DNA of 64,000 bases from Oscillospiraceae bacterium (GCA_902795195.1 CADBKF010000002.1:1-64000); one strand, 5' to 3'; counted from the stretch's first letter, positions 1 through 7,891 are shown. Notes: generated by a model not told the origin, from the sequence alone. Numbers and translations are program-made.

Positions 1-73
1 TCCGGGCAGCGTTGGAGCATTTTCAAATGCTGCCGCCCGGTGGGCTTCCCGTCAACCTATAAAGGAGTATACG

Positions 74-314
74 ATGAAAAGAATCAGCTGTCAATACAAT
101 ATCGACACTGTGTGTGAAAATCGGGTACGACAATGGCGGCACGGTTTCCATCGACTGCATCGCGGTCGAGAACCGGATCCCCCGCAACATGTACGAATGC
201 TCCGAGCCGGACTGCCGCATCTGCAACGATCCTCCGGAATACGTTAAGTTAGTCCGGTCCGAAGCGGTTGATCATAATCTGCACAAGTACGATGACGATT
301 CTGGATTGGACTGA
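74..314 (+). pseudogene. DUF6061-like small protein, frameshifted
   Basis: From the ATG at 74, with a good Shine-Dalgarno at 63-67, the frame reads MKRISCQYNIDTVC and is then thrown out of phase inside a GTGTGTG run (110-116). The rest continues in another frame from a GTG at 114 to the stop at 312-314. Joined, the two parts match the intact gene at 23780-24028 in this window (shared RISC-YN-DT-C and IDCIAVEN blocks). Two extra bases in the GT run would restore the frame. The family name is from memory of small gut-Clostridia proteins on integrative elements, and its function is unknown. A short AGCATTT/AAATGCT hairpin lies just upstream at 17-32. Confidence 0.6.
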
Positions 315-317
315 AAA

Positions 318-657
318 ATACGCCTGAAAGTGATTGACCTTCCGACAACCATGATGGATTTGCCGGAAGGTCAATCTTGGGTTTTTTGAGATGGTGAACA
401 ATATCCTGATTGAGGTGATGGGGACCATTGCTGAGCAGGAACGGTTGACTATCAAGCAGCGCCAGGCCGAGGGCATTGCGGCAGCCAAGGCCAAAGGTAA
501 GAGGCTCGGTAGGCCGCCGATGAAAAAGCCAGAGAACTGGGTGCAGGTGTATGGTTCCTGGAAACGCGGCGAGATCACGGCAAGAAAGGCGATAGAAATG
601 CTGGGCATGAAAACTGCGACCTTTTACAAGCTCGTTCGCACGGTGGAGAATAGATAG
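318..657 (+). pseudogene. Serine recombinase, 3' fragment with frameshift
   Basis: This is the C-terminal part of a resolvase/invertase-family serine recombinase. It begins abruptly four bases after the preceding DUF6061-like stop and lacks the catalytic N-terminus. The segment is a close direct repeat of 3242-3560. Relative to that copy, a T run at 380-386 is one base longer, which puts a stop after the SWVF motif. The remainder reads in another frame through the IAEQERLTIKQRQAEGIAAAKAKGK helix (shown here as motif, residues before a C-terminal HTH) and the HTH tail to the stop at 655-657. It is certainly inactive. Confidence 0.8.
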
Positions 658-670
658 GCCGGGTAAAGTC

Positions 671-713
671 TCGATAAATGTCCGCCCATTCTTAGCAATT
701 TCGATAAATGTCC
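671..713. repeat. Paired 13-bp direct repeat
   Basis: TCGATAAATGTCC occurs at 671-683 and again at 701-713, exactly 30 bp apart, just downstream of the broken recombinase. A related tail (TAAAGGTAGA at 760-769) recurs at 3602-3611 after the second recombinase copy. These could be recombinase binding half-sites or element ends. Function is inferred only from position. Confidence 0.45.
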
Positions 714-727
714 AGTTGGAGAATTAT

Positions 728-749
728 AGAGCGTTTTTCGCGCTCTTTT
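728..749 (+). terminator. Small hairpin terminator
   Basis: AGAGCG (728-733) pairs with CGCTCT (741-746) over a 7-base loop and is followed by a short T run. It would insulate the upstream recombinase debris from the promoter of the sugar operon. Confidence 0.5.
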
Positions 750-815
750 GGAGTGTGCATAAAGGTAGATTTTTCTGTTTATTCCCAGTGTTTTCAAGGG
801 GTTGTGCGATTATCG

Positions 816-869
816 TTGCTTTTTTGGAACTTTCTGTGTATAATATTTTTATTATCAGAAATAAAAATA
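816..869 (+). promoter_or_regulatory. Promoter and dyad upstream of the frl genes
   Basis: TTGCTT at 816-821 and a perfect TATAAT at 839-844 are separated by 17 bp. A 10-bp inverted repeat (844-853 with 860-869, AT-only arms) starts at the last base of the -10 box and is a candidate operator. The transcript would begin near 851 and run through the truncated reading frames into frlB. Confidence 0.55.
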
Positions 870-908
870 CGGCCCATTTGATTCCATGGATATCGGAGGA
901 CAAGCGCC

Positions 909-983
909 ATGAAAATGCTTTGGCGGCTGAGCCGGGAGGCCATCCGGTACAAGACTCTCTACCGTGATGCGGAACCTCCTTGA
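909..983 (+). pseudogene. N-terminal stub of an ABC exporter-like gene
   Basis: A strong ribosome-binding site (CGGAGGA, 894-900) and ATG at 909 open a 24-codon frame whose first ~17 residues (MKMLWRLSREAIRYKTL) resemble the cytoplasmic lead-in of ABC transporter permease-ATPase fusions of Clostridia, such as LSREAxRYKxLY. After that the frame runs into unrelated sequence and stops. With the acetyltransferase tail immediately after it, this looks like a deletion junction. The family call is from pattern memory on a very short stretch and is tentative. Confidence 0.35.
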
Positions 984-1068
984 AAAGCTGGGCTTCTTGC
1001 CTTGCGGAACGATCTATGTGGAAGAGGACGATTTCCCGCGCCTGGCATTTGAGAAAACAAGCCCTTGA
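967..1068 (+). pseudogene. C-terminal tail of a GNAT acetyltransferase
   Basis: The frame reads MRNLLEKLGFLPCGTIYVEE and ends DDFPRLAFEK, which is the usual C-terminal strand pair of GNAT N-acetyltransferases (LLEKLGF...CG.IYVE). The acetyl-CoA binding part upstream is missing. The fragment overlaps the end of the ABC-like stub in another frame, so one deletion appears to have removed the 3' part of a transporter gene and the 5' part of an acetyltransferase gene from an operon leading to frlB. Confidence 0.55.
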
Positions 1069-1109
1069 TTTATTCCGGTACACATACTGTTATCTGGAGG
1101 AACCAACCC

Positions 1110-2105
1110 ATGTTGAAATTCGACGAAGCGCAGAAAATCCAAAGCATACGCGGTGCTCTTGCCCTGCGGGCAGAGATCGAATCCATTGTAGATGCTGCCT
1201 TGGAACGAGGTGTGCGGAATCTTTGCTGGCTGGGCATCGGCGGCACCTGGGCCAGCGCCCAGCAGGCGGTCTGCCACATGAAGGAGCGGACCGGCATGGA
1301 GACCTTTGCCATCAACGCCGCAGAATATGCAGTTGTTGGGGACCTTCGGATTGGAAGAGGAAGCTTTGTGGTCTTTTCTTCCGTCAGCGGAACTACTACC
1401 GAGGTTGTCGCGGCTGTGGAGAGAGCCAAACAGGCAGACGCAATGGTCCTCGGCTTTGTGGACGATGCGGACGCGCTCCTGGCAAGACTTGCGGATTACT
1501 GTATATCTTATCCAGGCAACGAGCAGCTCAAGTTCTTTATGACAGCTGATCGCTTTCTTGATCGGGCCGGAGAACTGCCGGAATATGCGGAGATGTATGC
1601 CCGGTTCGACCGCTCCCTGCCGGAGGCACTGGTCAGTGTGGAGAAGGCTGCAGACCCCTTTGCAGCAGCCTTTGCCGCCGCCCACAAGGACGATCCGCTG
1701 CACTACTTCGTCGGCGCCGGGACACTTTGGGGCGCAACCTACTCCTATGCCATGTGCTTCTGGGAGGAGATGCACTGGCTGCGGTCCAAGTCCATCCACG
1801 CAGCAGAACTCTTCCACGGGACCCTGGAGGTCATAGGAGAAGATACGCCCGTGACGCTTTTCATCGGCGAGGATGCCCAGCGTCCCCTGGGAGAACGGGC
1901 AGCCCGATTCTTGGCGAAGGTCAACCGGAATTACACGATCATAGACACAAAGAACTATGAGCTTCCCGGTATCGGTGCGGCTTTCCGCGGGGCGGTCAGT
2001 CATCTTGTGATGCGTGCCGTCACCGGCCGGATCGACGTCCATCTGGAGGCCCTGACCGGGCACGACATGAGCTTGCGGCAATACTACCGAAAGCTGGATT
2101 ACTGA
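1110..2105 (+). CDS. frlB: Fructoselysine-6-phosphate deglycase-like SIS protein
   Basis: This 331-residue protein with tandem SIS (sugar isomerase) folds probably splits fructoselysine 6-phosphate, or a related Amadori product, into glucose 6-phosphate and an amino acid in the cytoplasm. The first SIS domain shows GIGGTWAS and SSVSGTTTE (phosphosugar-binding Ser/Thr loops). The second shows the FWEEMHWLRSKSIHAAEFFHG-like block of FrlB enzymes (here ELFHGTLE). The start ATG follows GGAGG at 1096-1100. The gene lies 21 bp before frlD, an arrangement typical of Amadori-product operons. No transporter or GntR regulator is present, which is unusual for the pathway. Other Amadori amino acids are possible substrates. 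Confidence 0.8.
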   Translation: MLKFDEAQKIQSIRGALALRAEIESIVDAALERGVRNLCWLGIGGTWASAQQAVCHMKERTGMETFAINAAEYAVVGDLRIGRGSFVVFSSVSGTTTEVVAAVERAKQADAMVLGFVDDADALLARLADYCISYPGNEQLKFFMTADRFLDRAGELPEYAEMYARFDRSLPEALVSVEKAADPFAAAFAAAHKDDPLHYFVGAGTLWGATYSYAMCFWEEMHWLRSKSIHAAELFHGTLEVIGEDTPVTLFIGEDAQRPLGERAARFLAKVNRNYTIIDTKNYELPGIGAAFRGAVSHLVMRAVTGRIDVHLEALTGHDMSLRQYYRKLDY

Positions 2106-2126
2106 ATCCCAAAAAGGGGGCACAGC

Positions 2127-2915
2127 ATGAAGATTGCCTGTATCGGCGACAACTGCATCGACAGCTACGATGAAACCGGAAAATACTATCCCGGCGGGAA
2201 CGCCGTAAACGTCGCCGTCTATTTGCGCCGCCTGGGATTGGAATCCTCCTATGTGGGGGCTGTCGGAAACGATAAAAACGGTGAGCGGCTGCGCCGCGCG
2301 CTCCTGGAAAAGGGTGTGGAGGTCTCCCGCCTGCGGGTCATCGACGGCCCGACTGCCGTGAGTCATGTGCGGATGCTTGACGGAGACCGGGTCTTCGGAG
2401 CGTATGAGGAGGGCGTCATGGCGGATTTTCGCCCAACGCAGGAGGACGTGGAATTCCTCTGCATCCACGACCTTGCTGCCGCAACCCTCTGGGGCCACGC
2501 GGAATCCGTCCTGGCGGAGCTTCGCCGCAGGGGAATCCCTACGGCCTTCGACGCCTCGGAAAGTCCCCTCTGTGAAACCGCCCGGATCGCTCTGCCCCAT
2601 ACAAGCCTGTTTTTCTTCTCGGACTCCAACAGTGAGGATGATGCTCTGCGCGATAAGCTTCGAGCGCTTCGGTCCATGGGACCGGAGCTGGTGATTGCCA
2701 CACGGGGCGGACGGGGCAGTCTGGCCTTCGACGGTACGGAATTCTATACTGCCGACGTCGTTCCCTGCCCTGTGGTGGATACCCTCGGTGCGGGAGACAG
2801 CTACATTGCCGGCTTCCTGGCTGCCTGGCTTTCGCGTCAGCCCGTCCCGATCTGCATGACCGCCGGTGCGAAAAATGCCGCCGTAACCATCGGATACACC
2901 GGAGCGTGGAAATGA
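2127..2915 (+). CDS. frlD: Fructoselysine 6-kinase-like PfkB family sugar kinase
   Basis: This 262-residue PfkB/ribokinase-family kinase would phosphorylate fructoselysine, or a similar Amadori compound, at C6 to feed FrlB. Visible landmarks match FrlD closely: GDNCID near the start, GGNAVNVAVY (substrate loop), DRVFGAYEEGVMADF, LWGHAE, and the ATP-site signature DTLGAGDSYIAGF with catalytic Asp in GAGDS near residue 230. It ends YTGAWK, as in FrlD. RBS AAAGGGGG precedes the ATG. Both frl genes are intact, although genes on either side are broken. Substrate assignment rests on family resemblance. Confidence 0.8.
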   Translation: MKIACIGDNCIDSYDETGKYYPGGNAVNVAVYLRRLGLESSYVGAVGNDKNGERLRRALLEKGVEVSRLRVIDGPTAVSHVRMLDGDRVFGAYEEGVMADFRPTQEDVEFLCIHDLAAATLWGHAESVLAELRRRGIPTAFDASESPLCETARIALPHTSLFFFSDSNSEDDALRDKLRALRSMGPELVIATRGGRGSLAFDGTEFYTADVVPCPVVDTLGAGDSYIAGFLAAWLSRQPVPICMTAGAKNAAVTIGYTGAWK

Positions 2916-2958
2916 AATCTTCTACCGGCAAATTCAAATAATCGTCCTTTTCAGCATT

Positions 2959-3604
2959 TTGGCGTATGATAAAGCTGCGTATGTGCTGGCGGAAGCCGCC
3001 AGTACCGTGGAAAGAGCAAAACCTCGACCGCCAGATCGCGGCCTTTGTTGCGATGGGAGCCGAGGAACGAGAAATCATAACGGACAAGGAAAGCGGAAAG
3101 AGCCTGGACCGGCCAGGCTACCAGGCACTGAAAAACGTGATCCTCCGAAAAGGGGACACACTGGCGGTCAAATCTCTCGACCGCCTGAGCCGGAACAAGA
3201 CCGACATCCGCAACGAATTACAATTCTTCAAAGATCAGGGGATACGCCTGAAAGTGATTGACCTTCCGACAACCATGATGGATTTGCCGGAAGGTCAATC
3301 TTGGGTTTTCGAGATGGTGAACAATATCCTGATTGAGGTGATGGGAACCATTGCTGAGCAGGAGCGGCTGACCATCAAGCAGCGCCAGGCAGAGGGTATC
3401 GCGGCAGCCAAAGCCAAAGGGAAGAGATTCGGCCGCCCTGCTATCATCACCCCGGAGAATTGGCGGGAAGTGTACGCATCTTGGAAGGGCGGGGAGATTA
3501 CAGCAAAAACCGCTTTGGGATTGACCCATTTGAAACGGACCAGTTTCTATAAGCTCGTAAGGCTGACAGAGCAGAATAGCAGCGGATTTTCTGACTGTCC
3601 GTAA
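2959..3604 (+). pseudogene. Serine recombinase, N-terminus frameshifted
   Basis: From about 3010 the frame (EQNLDRQIAAF ... SLDRLSRNKTDI ... GKRFGRP ... FYKLVR) is a nearly complete resolvase-family serine recombinase with a C-terminal HTH. The N-terminal strand carrying the catalytic serine (expected YVRVSTxEQN) lies in another frame as AAYVLAEAASTVE from 2959. A perfect 7-bp inverted repeat with a 3-base loop (CTGGCGG/CCGCCAG, 2986-3002) replaces the two residues before the serine, and the frame shifts between GTGGAA and CAAAACCTCGAC. The gene is probably dead. An active enzyme would need programmed frameshifting, which nothing here suggests. The copy at 318-657 is its paralogous fragment. 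Confidence 0.65.
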
Positions 3605-3770
3605 AGGTAGACTTTTGCAACCAGAGCATTATAAACCATTATTTGCGTTCGTAAAACTCCGTTTATAGATAGCGAACATGTCCATAATTGCGGAGGCTTT
3701 TACGGGCAAAACAGGCAAAAACGGCTCCTGCTTATTTTCCCTTTGCAATCCTACAATTTTTCGCTCAGTG

Positions 3771-3971
3771 TCAAAATGCGCAAAGCATGAAGTATGCCAG
3801 CGGGAGTGATGTAAACATGAGTGTGAAAACCGAAACCAATGCAATTTCTACCAGACGGTCCTGCTTTTTACGCCTTCGTTCCCTTTTTGCTCGTCTAAAC
3901 TCAACCAAGGTATACGTAATCGCACAGCAAGCCGCTACACACAGAAAAGCCAGGAACTTAAAAAGTATCAT
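3771..3971 (-). CDS. Small two-helix membrane protein
   Basis: This 66-residue protein starts at an ATG (3971) preceded by AGGGATGG. It has two hydrophobic segments (about residues 4-24 and 42-64) separated by a very basic RRAKRERRRKKQ loop, so it probably spans the membrane twice. It lies 22 bp downstream of another small minus-strand gene. No family was recognised. Small size and lack of a recognised family keep confidence modest. Confidence 0.4.
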   Translation of the reverse strand: MILFKFLAFLCVAACCAITYTLVEFRRAKRERRRKKQDRLVEIALVSVFTLMFTSLPLAYFMLCAF

Positions 3972-3993
3972 GCGCCATCCCTTCAGTCGCTGC

Positions 3994-4158
3994 CTAGTCA
4001 ACAACGCTTCTCTTCAGTTTTCCGTTTACAAACTCGACCAAAACGTAATCCGTATCCTCATCGTTCATGAGGCATAGCGAGAAATCATAGTCTTTCAGAC
4101 CATAGTTGTCGATCATAACGTCCCGATACTGCTGGTTCAGGGCCTTCAGCTTTTTCAT
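3994..4158 (-). CDS. Small hypothetical protein
   Basis: This 54-residue acidic, soluble-looking protein begins MKKLKALNQQYRDVMIDNYG and has the block MNDEDTDYVLVEFVNGKLKR. Longer upstream starts exist, but this ATG precedes the protein-like composition. It is followed closely by the small membrane protein gene, suggesting a two-gene unit. No family was recognised. Confidence 0.4.
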   Translation of the reverse strand: MKKLKALNQQYRDVMIDNYGLKDYDFSLCLMNDEDTDYVLVEFVNGKLKRSVVD

Positions 4159-4183
4159 GGCGGTATTCCCATAGAAATCATAA

Positions 4184-4378
4184 CGGAAGAATACTGCAGA
4201 AGTTGGACAAATTATTGTTGCAAGAGTTGATGATAAAACCAGCCTCAAACGATACTATCTTGACCCACAGCGAAAAAAGATTATCCTACATCCTGAAAAC
4301 GAATCATACGAGGATCAAACCTTTGACGAAGTAGATATTCAAGGAATTGCAAAGATGGTAATAAAGGCTCTTCACTGA
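4184..4378 (+). pseudogene. C-terminal fragment of a LexA/S24-type repressor
   Basis: From about 4193 the frame reads GQIIVARVDDKTSLKRYYL, followed by HPENESY and VDIQGIAKMVIKAL up to a TGA at 4376-4378. This is the final beta-rich segment of LexA-like or phage-repressor S24 peptidases, including the VARVDD strand and the catalytic lysine position (SLKRYY). The HTH and the serine nucleophile are absent. The reading frame is closed upstream at 4181. It marks a lost prophage or element repressor. Confidence 0.65.
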
Positions 4379-4403
4379 TCTTTTATCTTTTGGTTAAACA
4401 GTG

Positions 4404-4431
4404 TAGTGAGGGATAACTTAATCCCTCACTA
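4404..4431. terminator. Perfect 11-bp inverted repeat between convergent units
   Basis: TAGTGAGGGAT (4404-4414) and its exact complement (4421-4431) flank a 6-base loop. It sits between the plus-strand LexA-like fragment and the minus-strand TnpV gene, so it probably ends transcription from both sides, although neither flank has a strong T run. Confidence 0.5.
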
Positions 4432-4443
4432 TAAATGCCATTA

Positions 4444-4938
4444 TTATCTATAAATACATTCGCTGGACACGATCTCTTCTGCGCGGTTGCGGATGTTGTT
4501 CATGTGCCTGACCCATGCCATTTGGTCATTGGCTTTGAGATCCTCGGTGACGCCCTCGCGCTCGGCCATTTGGCGGATCAAAGGGTCAAGCATGGTGTTG
4601 GCCTGTTCGTCGATCTGGGCGAAGTAGGTGCCCAGCTTGCCTTCAGCGGCCAGTTGAGAATAGACATGACGCTGGGTGCGTTTCAGGAAGGCTGCGTGAG
4701 CCCGACCAAAGCGGCCAATGACGGGGTGGTCGCTCATTTGTGCGCCGGGATCTGCAGCCGGTATGTTTGGAGTTGTCCGAGCCAATGCTGCGCTTATGGC
4801 AGCGGTGTTTTCTGTGTGCCTGCCGTCTTCTGTGGTCGCCTGGTCAGCGATTTCAAATCGAGTTCCGATGGGCAGGTAATAGTCTCCTACCAGTTCGTAC
4901 TTCCAGCCGGTTTTCAGGTCAATAATGTATCTCTCCAT
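4444..4938 (-). CDS. TnpV-like transposon-encoded protein
   Basis: The 164-residue protein carries the TnpV pattern: VGDYYLPIG near the N-terminus, IGRFGRAHAAFLKRTQR, then IDEQANTMLDPLIRQMAEREGVTEDLKANDQMAWVRHMNNIRNRAEEIV (key points: L--QMA--EGVTE-LKA----W---MNNI---AEEIV). TnpV proteins occur on Firmicutes integrative elements, and their biochemical role is not established. The ATG at 4938 is chosen because GGAGGT lies seven bases upstream. A TTG five codons earlier overlaps that site. It is followed 15 bp upstream by the HTH gene. Confidence 0.75.
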   Translation of the reverse strand: MERYIIDLKTGWKYELVGDYYLPIGTRFEIADQATTEDGRHTENTAAISAALARTTPNIPAADPGAQMSDHPVIGRFGRAHAAFLKRTQRHVYSQLAAEGKLGTYFAQIDEQANTMLDPLIRQMAEREGVTEDLKANDQMAWVRHMNNIRNRAEEIVSSECIYR

Positions 4939-4953
4939 TTTCTGCACCTCCAA

Positions 4954-5160
4954 TCACCAAGCGCTTCCAACCCGATCTGTATTCTGCTCCATCCAGATGA
5001 GCAGTTTATCTTTCGCCACCAACAAACGGGACGCGACATGCAGGGTCGGAAAGTCTTCTCTATGGAGAAGCTGATAGGCACCGGCGCGGGAGATTCCCAG
5101 ATAGTCCTTCAGTTCTTTCACGCTGAGCACTCCAGGCAGATCCTCATAGTCCTTATACAT
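4954..5160 (-). CDS. Excisionase-like helix-turn-helix protein
   Basis: This 68-residue protein of the MerR/AlpA-like winged-helix class reads LSVKELKDYLGISRAGAYQLLHREDFPTLHVASRLLVAKDKLLIWME, the standard excisionase fold with a recognition helix at ISRAGAYQLL. The start has AAAGGAG eight bases upstream. It is about half identical to the protein at 8057-8266 in the neighbouring island. Likely a directionality factor or regulator of a now-lost integrase. Confidence 0.75.
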   Translation of the reverse strand: MYKDYEDLPGVLSVKELKDYLGISRAGAYQLLHREDFPTLHVASRLLVAKDKLLIWMEQNTDRVGSAW

Positions 5161-5406
5161 TGCTTTTTCTCCTTTCGGTTTTGTTCGGAAATAAGACTCC
5201 AGTTTACAGCATGGACTGGCAAGAACTATGCTTCTACCGGCAAATGCTTGTGTGATAATTCTTCGTTGTGGCAGACCCGTTTCTCGACCCTTTACGAAAA
5301 TAATCGCTAAAGATTATATGGATGACATAGACTATATCTTGTGGTTCACCTCGATGATATGGACTTTATACCACAATATATGCCGTATGCGACGTTCCGG
5401 ATCGTC

Positions 5407-5466
5407 TTCGAATCCACCTTCCCCCACCAGTCCCGGACGTGAAAACGTCCGGGATTTTCGTATTTT
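5407..5466 (+). other. Left attachment-site repeat (tRNA 3' end plus terminator)
   Basis: Bases 5407-5429 are TTCGAAT (T-loop), CCACC (T-stem 3' strand), TTCCCCC (acceptor 3' strand), A and CCA: the 3' end of a tRNA. A rho-independent hairpin follows, CCCGGACG/CGTCCGGG at 5432-5453 with a T-rich tail. The whole 60 bp recurs at 24177-24236 with one mismatch (5430). The tRNA body upstream is missing here. Apart from this site, 5161-5602 shows nothing gene-like. Confidence 0.85.
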
Positions 5467-5602
5467 AGCAGGAAAATGGCAGATTTTAAGCTCAAAAAGT
5501 TCTGCGTAGATACAGCCGGATTTGAATTACCCTTGTACTGACCCTTAAGCAAGCGTCAGAGCATGGCCTTTTTTGACCACAATAAACAGGATAACACATC
5601 CT

Positions 5603-6781
5603 TTACTGCGTCCGGTTTTCGTTCTCTTTTTGCAGCTTATGAATGAAGTCGTTCATGCGGTTGGCACTCTCCCGTTTCATTCCCTGGGTTGCGTGCGCGT
5701 AGGTAGCCAGCGTAAAGGCGGCAGTCGAGTGGCCGAGGTTTTCCTGCACGGTCTTGATATCGTCTCCGGCTTGCAGGCTGTTGACTGAAAACGTATGCCG
5801 CAGATCGTGAAACCGAAGATCCGGCATTCCCAGTTGGGTGACAATTCGCTTGAAGTTCATGTACAGCGTCTTGTTGTTGACATATCGCCCGTTCGGTGTA
5901 GTAAAGACAAGATTCTCAGCGTTGTCCCACAGTTCACCGGCAGCGTCTTTCCACCCTTCCTGCTGACCCTTTTGCAGTTGCAGCACGTTCATAACCTCCG
6001 CTGCAACGGTCAAGGATCTCGCTTTGCTGTTCTTCAAATTGGAAAAGTGGAACTCCTTTTCGCCCTTGGCTCGGTTGTGCTGCTTGTTGATCAGTAAGGT
6101 TCCCTTTTCAAAATCCACACAGTCCCAGGTCAACCCCAGCAGTTCTCCCTGCCGCAAGCCGGTAAACAGTGCAACAAACAGCGGGTATTCATAGGGATCG
6201 CCCTTAATCGCGTTCAAAAAATCCATCACGTCTGCGCTATCCATCGTCTGGAGCGGCTCTTTCTCGATCTTAGGGAGCACCGCGCCCTCGGAGGGATTGA
6301 TTCGTAAGTAGCCGTTGATCTTCGCTTGTTCCAAGGCCCCGTGCAGCGCACCGTGGATATTCTTGATCGTCTTTGGCGACAACCCCCGTTCTTTTACAAG
6401 GGCGTTATAAGTCTGCTGGATTTGGTGCGGCGTCAGCTTATTCAGCCGGATCTTTCCCAACGTTGGCTTCAGATGAACACGGATATGCTGTTCATAGCTT
6501 GCCCAGGTCTCCTTCCGGATGTTGATCTTGTATTCCTTGAGCCAGATGTCCAGCCAGTCGCCGACCGTCATTTCTGTGGGCGCAATGTAGGTCCCTTCCT
6601 GCAAGTCATTAAGAATCTTGGTCAGCTTCTGCCGGACCTCCCGTTTCGTCGAGCCATAAACAGAGTTCTGCTTCTGTTTCCCGTCTTCGGTATAACCGAC
6701 GGTGTATCTTCCCTCCCATCTTCCGTCACTTCGTTGACGGATGCTGCCGTTGCCGGCGTCATTTCGTTTTTTGGATGCCAA
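5603..6781 (-). CDS. int: Tyrosine recombinase (integrase)
   Basis: This 392-residue integrase of the phage/ICE type has an AP2-like arm-binding N-terminus (GSIRQRSDGRWEGRYT), a SAM-like core-binding domain (about 72-165) and a catalytic domain with R210 (TGLRQGE), H326 and R329 (HDLRH), H351 (LGHST) and the nucleophile Y361. It would join the element to the tRNA 3' end repeated at 5407 and 24177. The start is TTG with GAGGA six bases upstream. Its position beside the attachment repeat is typical. The full residue set suggests it is active. Confidence 0.93.
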   Translation of the reverse strand: MASKKRNDAGNGSIRQRSDGRWEGRYTVGYTEDGKQKQNSVYGSTKREVRQKLTKILNDLQEGTYIAPTEMTVGDWLDIWLKEYKINIRKETWASYEQHIRVHLKPTLGKIRLNKLTPHQIQQTYNALVKERGLSPKTIKNIHGALHGALEQAKINGYLRINPSEGAVLPKIEKEPLQTMDSADVMDFLNAIKGDPYEYPLFVALFTGLRQGELLGLTWDCVDFEKGTLLINKQHNRAKGEKEFHFSNLKNSKARSLTVAAEVMNVLQLQKGQQEGWKDAAGELWDNAENLVFTTPNGRYVNNKTLYMNFKRIVTQLGMPDLRFHDLRHTFSVNSLQAGDDIKTVQENLGHSTAAFTLATYAHATQGMKRESANRMNDFIHKLQKENENRTQ

Positions 6782-6829
6782 TTTGTCCTCACTTTCTACA
6801 GTTTTGCATGGAAGTTATTTTATAGTCTT

Positions 6830-7891
6830 CTAATTACTTCTTTTGTCGGAATCCAGCCAGGCGACGAAGTCCTCCAGGGAAAGCTCACCTGCGACGCAGC
6901 GGTCACGCTTTGCCCGGGCCTCTTCGGACCACTGGTTGAACTCTTCCCGCGTCATAATGCCATAGCGGACTCTGGCATTGTGCGCTTTGTAGGAGCGCTT
7001 GTACTCGCGGATGGCGGGATTTTCCATCTTGCGCTGCTCGTAGAGCCGCAGCGCACCAGCTTCCTTGCAGGTTTTGGTCGAGCCCTCGATCTGCCGGCTG
7101 CAATAGTCCGGTTTGTAATTGCCGGTAACACCGAAGTATCTGCCGCAGTATTTGCAGGTGCGGAAGTGGACGTTTTCTATCAGATACTTATTCACCATAT
7201 AACCCATCAGATCATCCGGAGACTCTACGGTGAGAACTTCTGCTACAACAGGCTTCCTCGGTGTCAGGTACGTATTCTCTCTCCCCAACTCTTCAAAGTA
7301 TGCCGTCTCGAGATTGCCGCCTGTAAAAAGTACATCGAGGTGCACGTGACCGTAGCTGAACAGCGGATAGAGATCGGGCTGCTCTTCGTGCTTGGCCAGG
7401 TACCGATACGCCAAATTGACTGCGCGATCTACCGCGAACACTTCCGCAATCTGCTTCATCGTGGCTTGCAGCTCTTCATATCGGGCTGCAAGCTTTTTAA
7501 TATCGGTCAAAGAAAGCTTTTTCCCGCTTCCCTGATCTGCGAACAGCCGCATGATCGCTGCCACGTATGGCGCAAAAATCGTTCCCTGCGCTTTCCAATA
7601 CCGATAAATCTCCCGCAGCATCAGAAAGTTCTCCGTCGGATCTTTTCCTTCATTGATTGTCGTGATTGCCTCCTGCATCACCGGAAGCTGGGTCTTCATC
7701 ACAGTAAGATCGGCATACAGAAAGTCAGCAAGACATCTGCCTGCTTCCGTTTCCTGGTGCCAGAAAAGGCCCTCGGTCTCCGGTGCTTTGCGATCACAAG
7801 CTCGGATCTCAATGATCTCTGTCGCGTTTATGACGCAGGCACGCACGGTAATCTTCCCATGCGGAATCGGGTAAGGGTAATTCTCAAGCAT
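6830..7891 (-). CDS. DUF6076-like zinc-finger protein
   Basis: The 353-residue protein has a largely helical N-terminal two thirds and a C-terminal zinc-binding module CKYCGRYF---GNYKPDYC, then an RSYKAHNARVRYG block rich in basic residues. The pattern matches DUF6076 proteins, which accompany integrases on Clostridia elements and have no assigned function. The ATG at 7891 is preferred over 7897 because GGAG then lies at eight bases. It is divergent from the excisionase/RepA genes and co-directional with the integrase 48 bp downstream. DNA or RNA binding is a reasonable inference from the C-terminus. Confidence 0.7.
   Translation of the reverse strand: MLENYPYPIPHGKITVRACVINATEIIEIRACDRKAPETEGLFWHQETEAGRCLADFLYADLTVMKTQLPVMQEAITTINEGKDPTENFLMLREIYRYWKAQGTIFAPYVAAIMRLFADQGSGKKLSLTDIKKLAARYEELQATMKQIAEVFAVDRAVNLAYRYLAKHEEQPDLYPLFSYGHVHLDVLFTGGNLETAYFEELGRENTYLTPRKPVVAEVLTVESPDDLMGYMVNKYLIENVHFRTCKYCGRYFGVTGNYKPDYCSRQIEGSTKTCKEAGALRLYEQRKMENPAIREYKRSYKAHNARVRYGIMTREEFNQWSEEARAKRDRCVAGELSLEDFVAWLDSDKRSN

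Larger units (their letters stand above)
1..5406. mobile_element. Left island segment, decayed, runs off the window
   Basis: This stretch is dominated by mobile-element debris: two related serine-recombinase copies, a frameshifted DUF6061-like gene, a LexA-like tail, a TnpV-like protein and a small HTH protein. It ends against a tRNA-3'-end repeat at 5407. It is read as an older island accreted at the same tRNA as the element to its right. Its left boundary and the intact tRNA must lie outside the window. The extent is inferred, and the segment may combine pieces of more than one element. Confidence 0.5.

Noticed and set aside
5407-5429. A complete tRNA gene at the left repeat
   Set aside because: Only the T-loop, 3' T-stem, acceptor strand and CCA are present; upstream bases do not supply a 5' acceptor strand or anticodon arm. 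The same holds at 24177.
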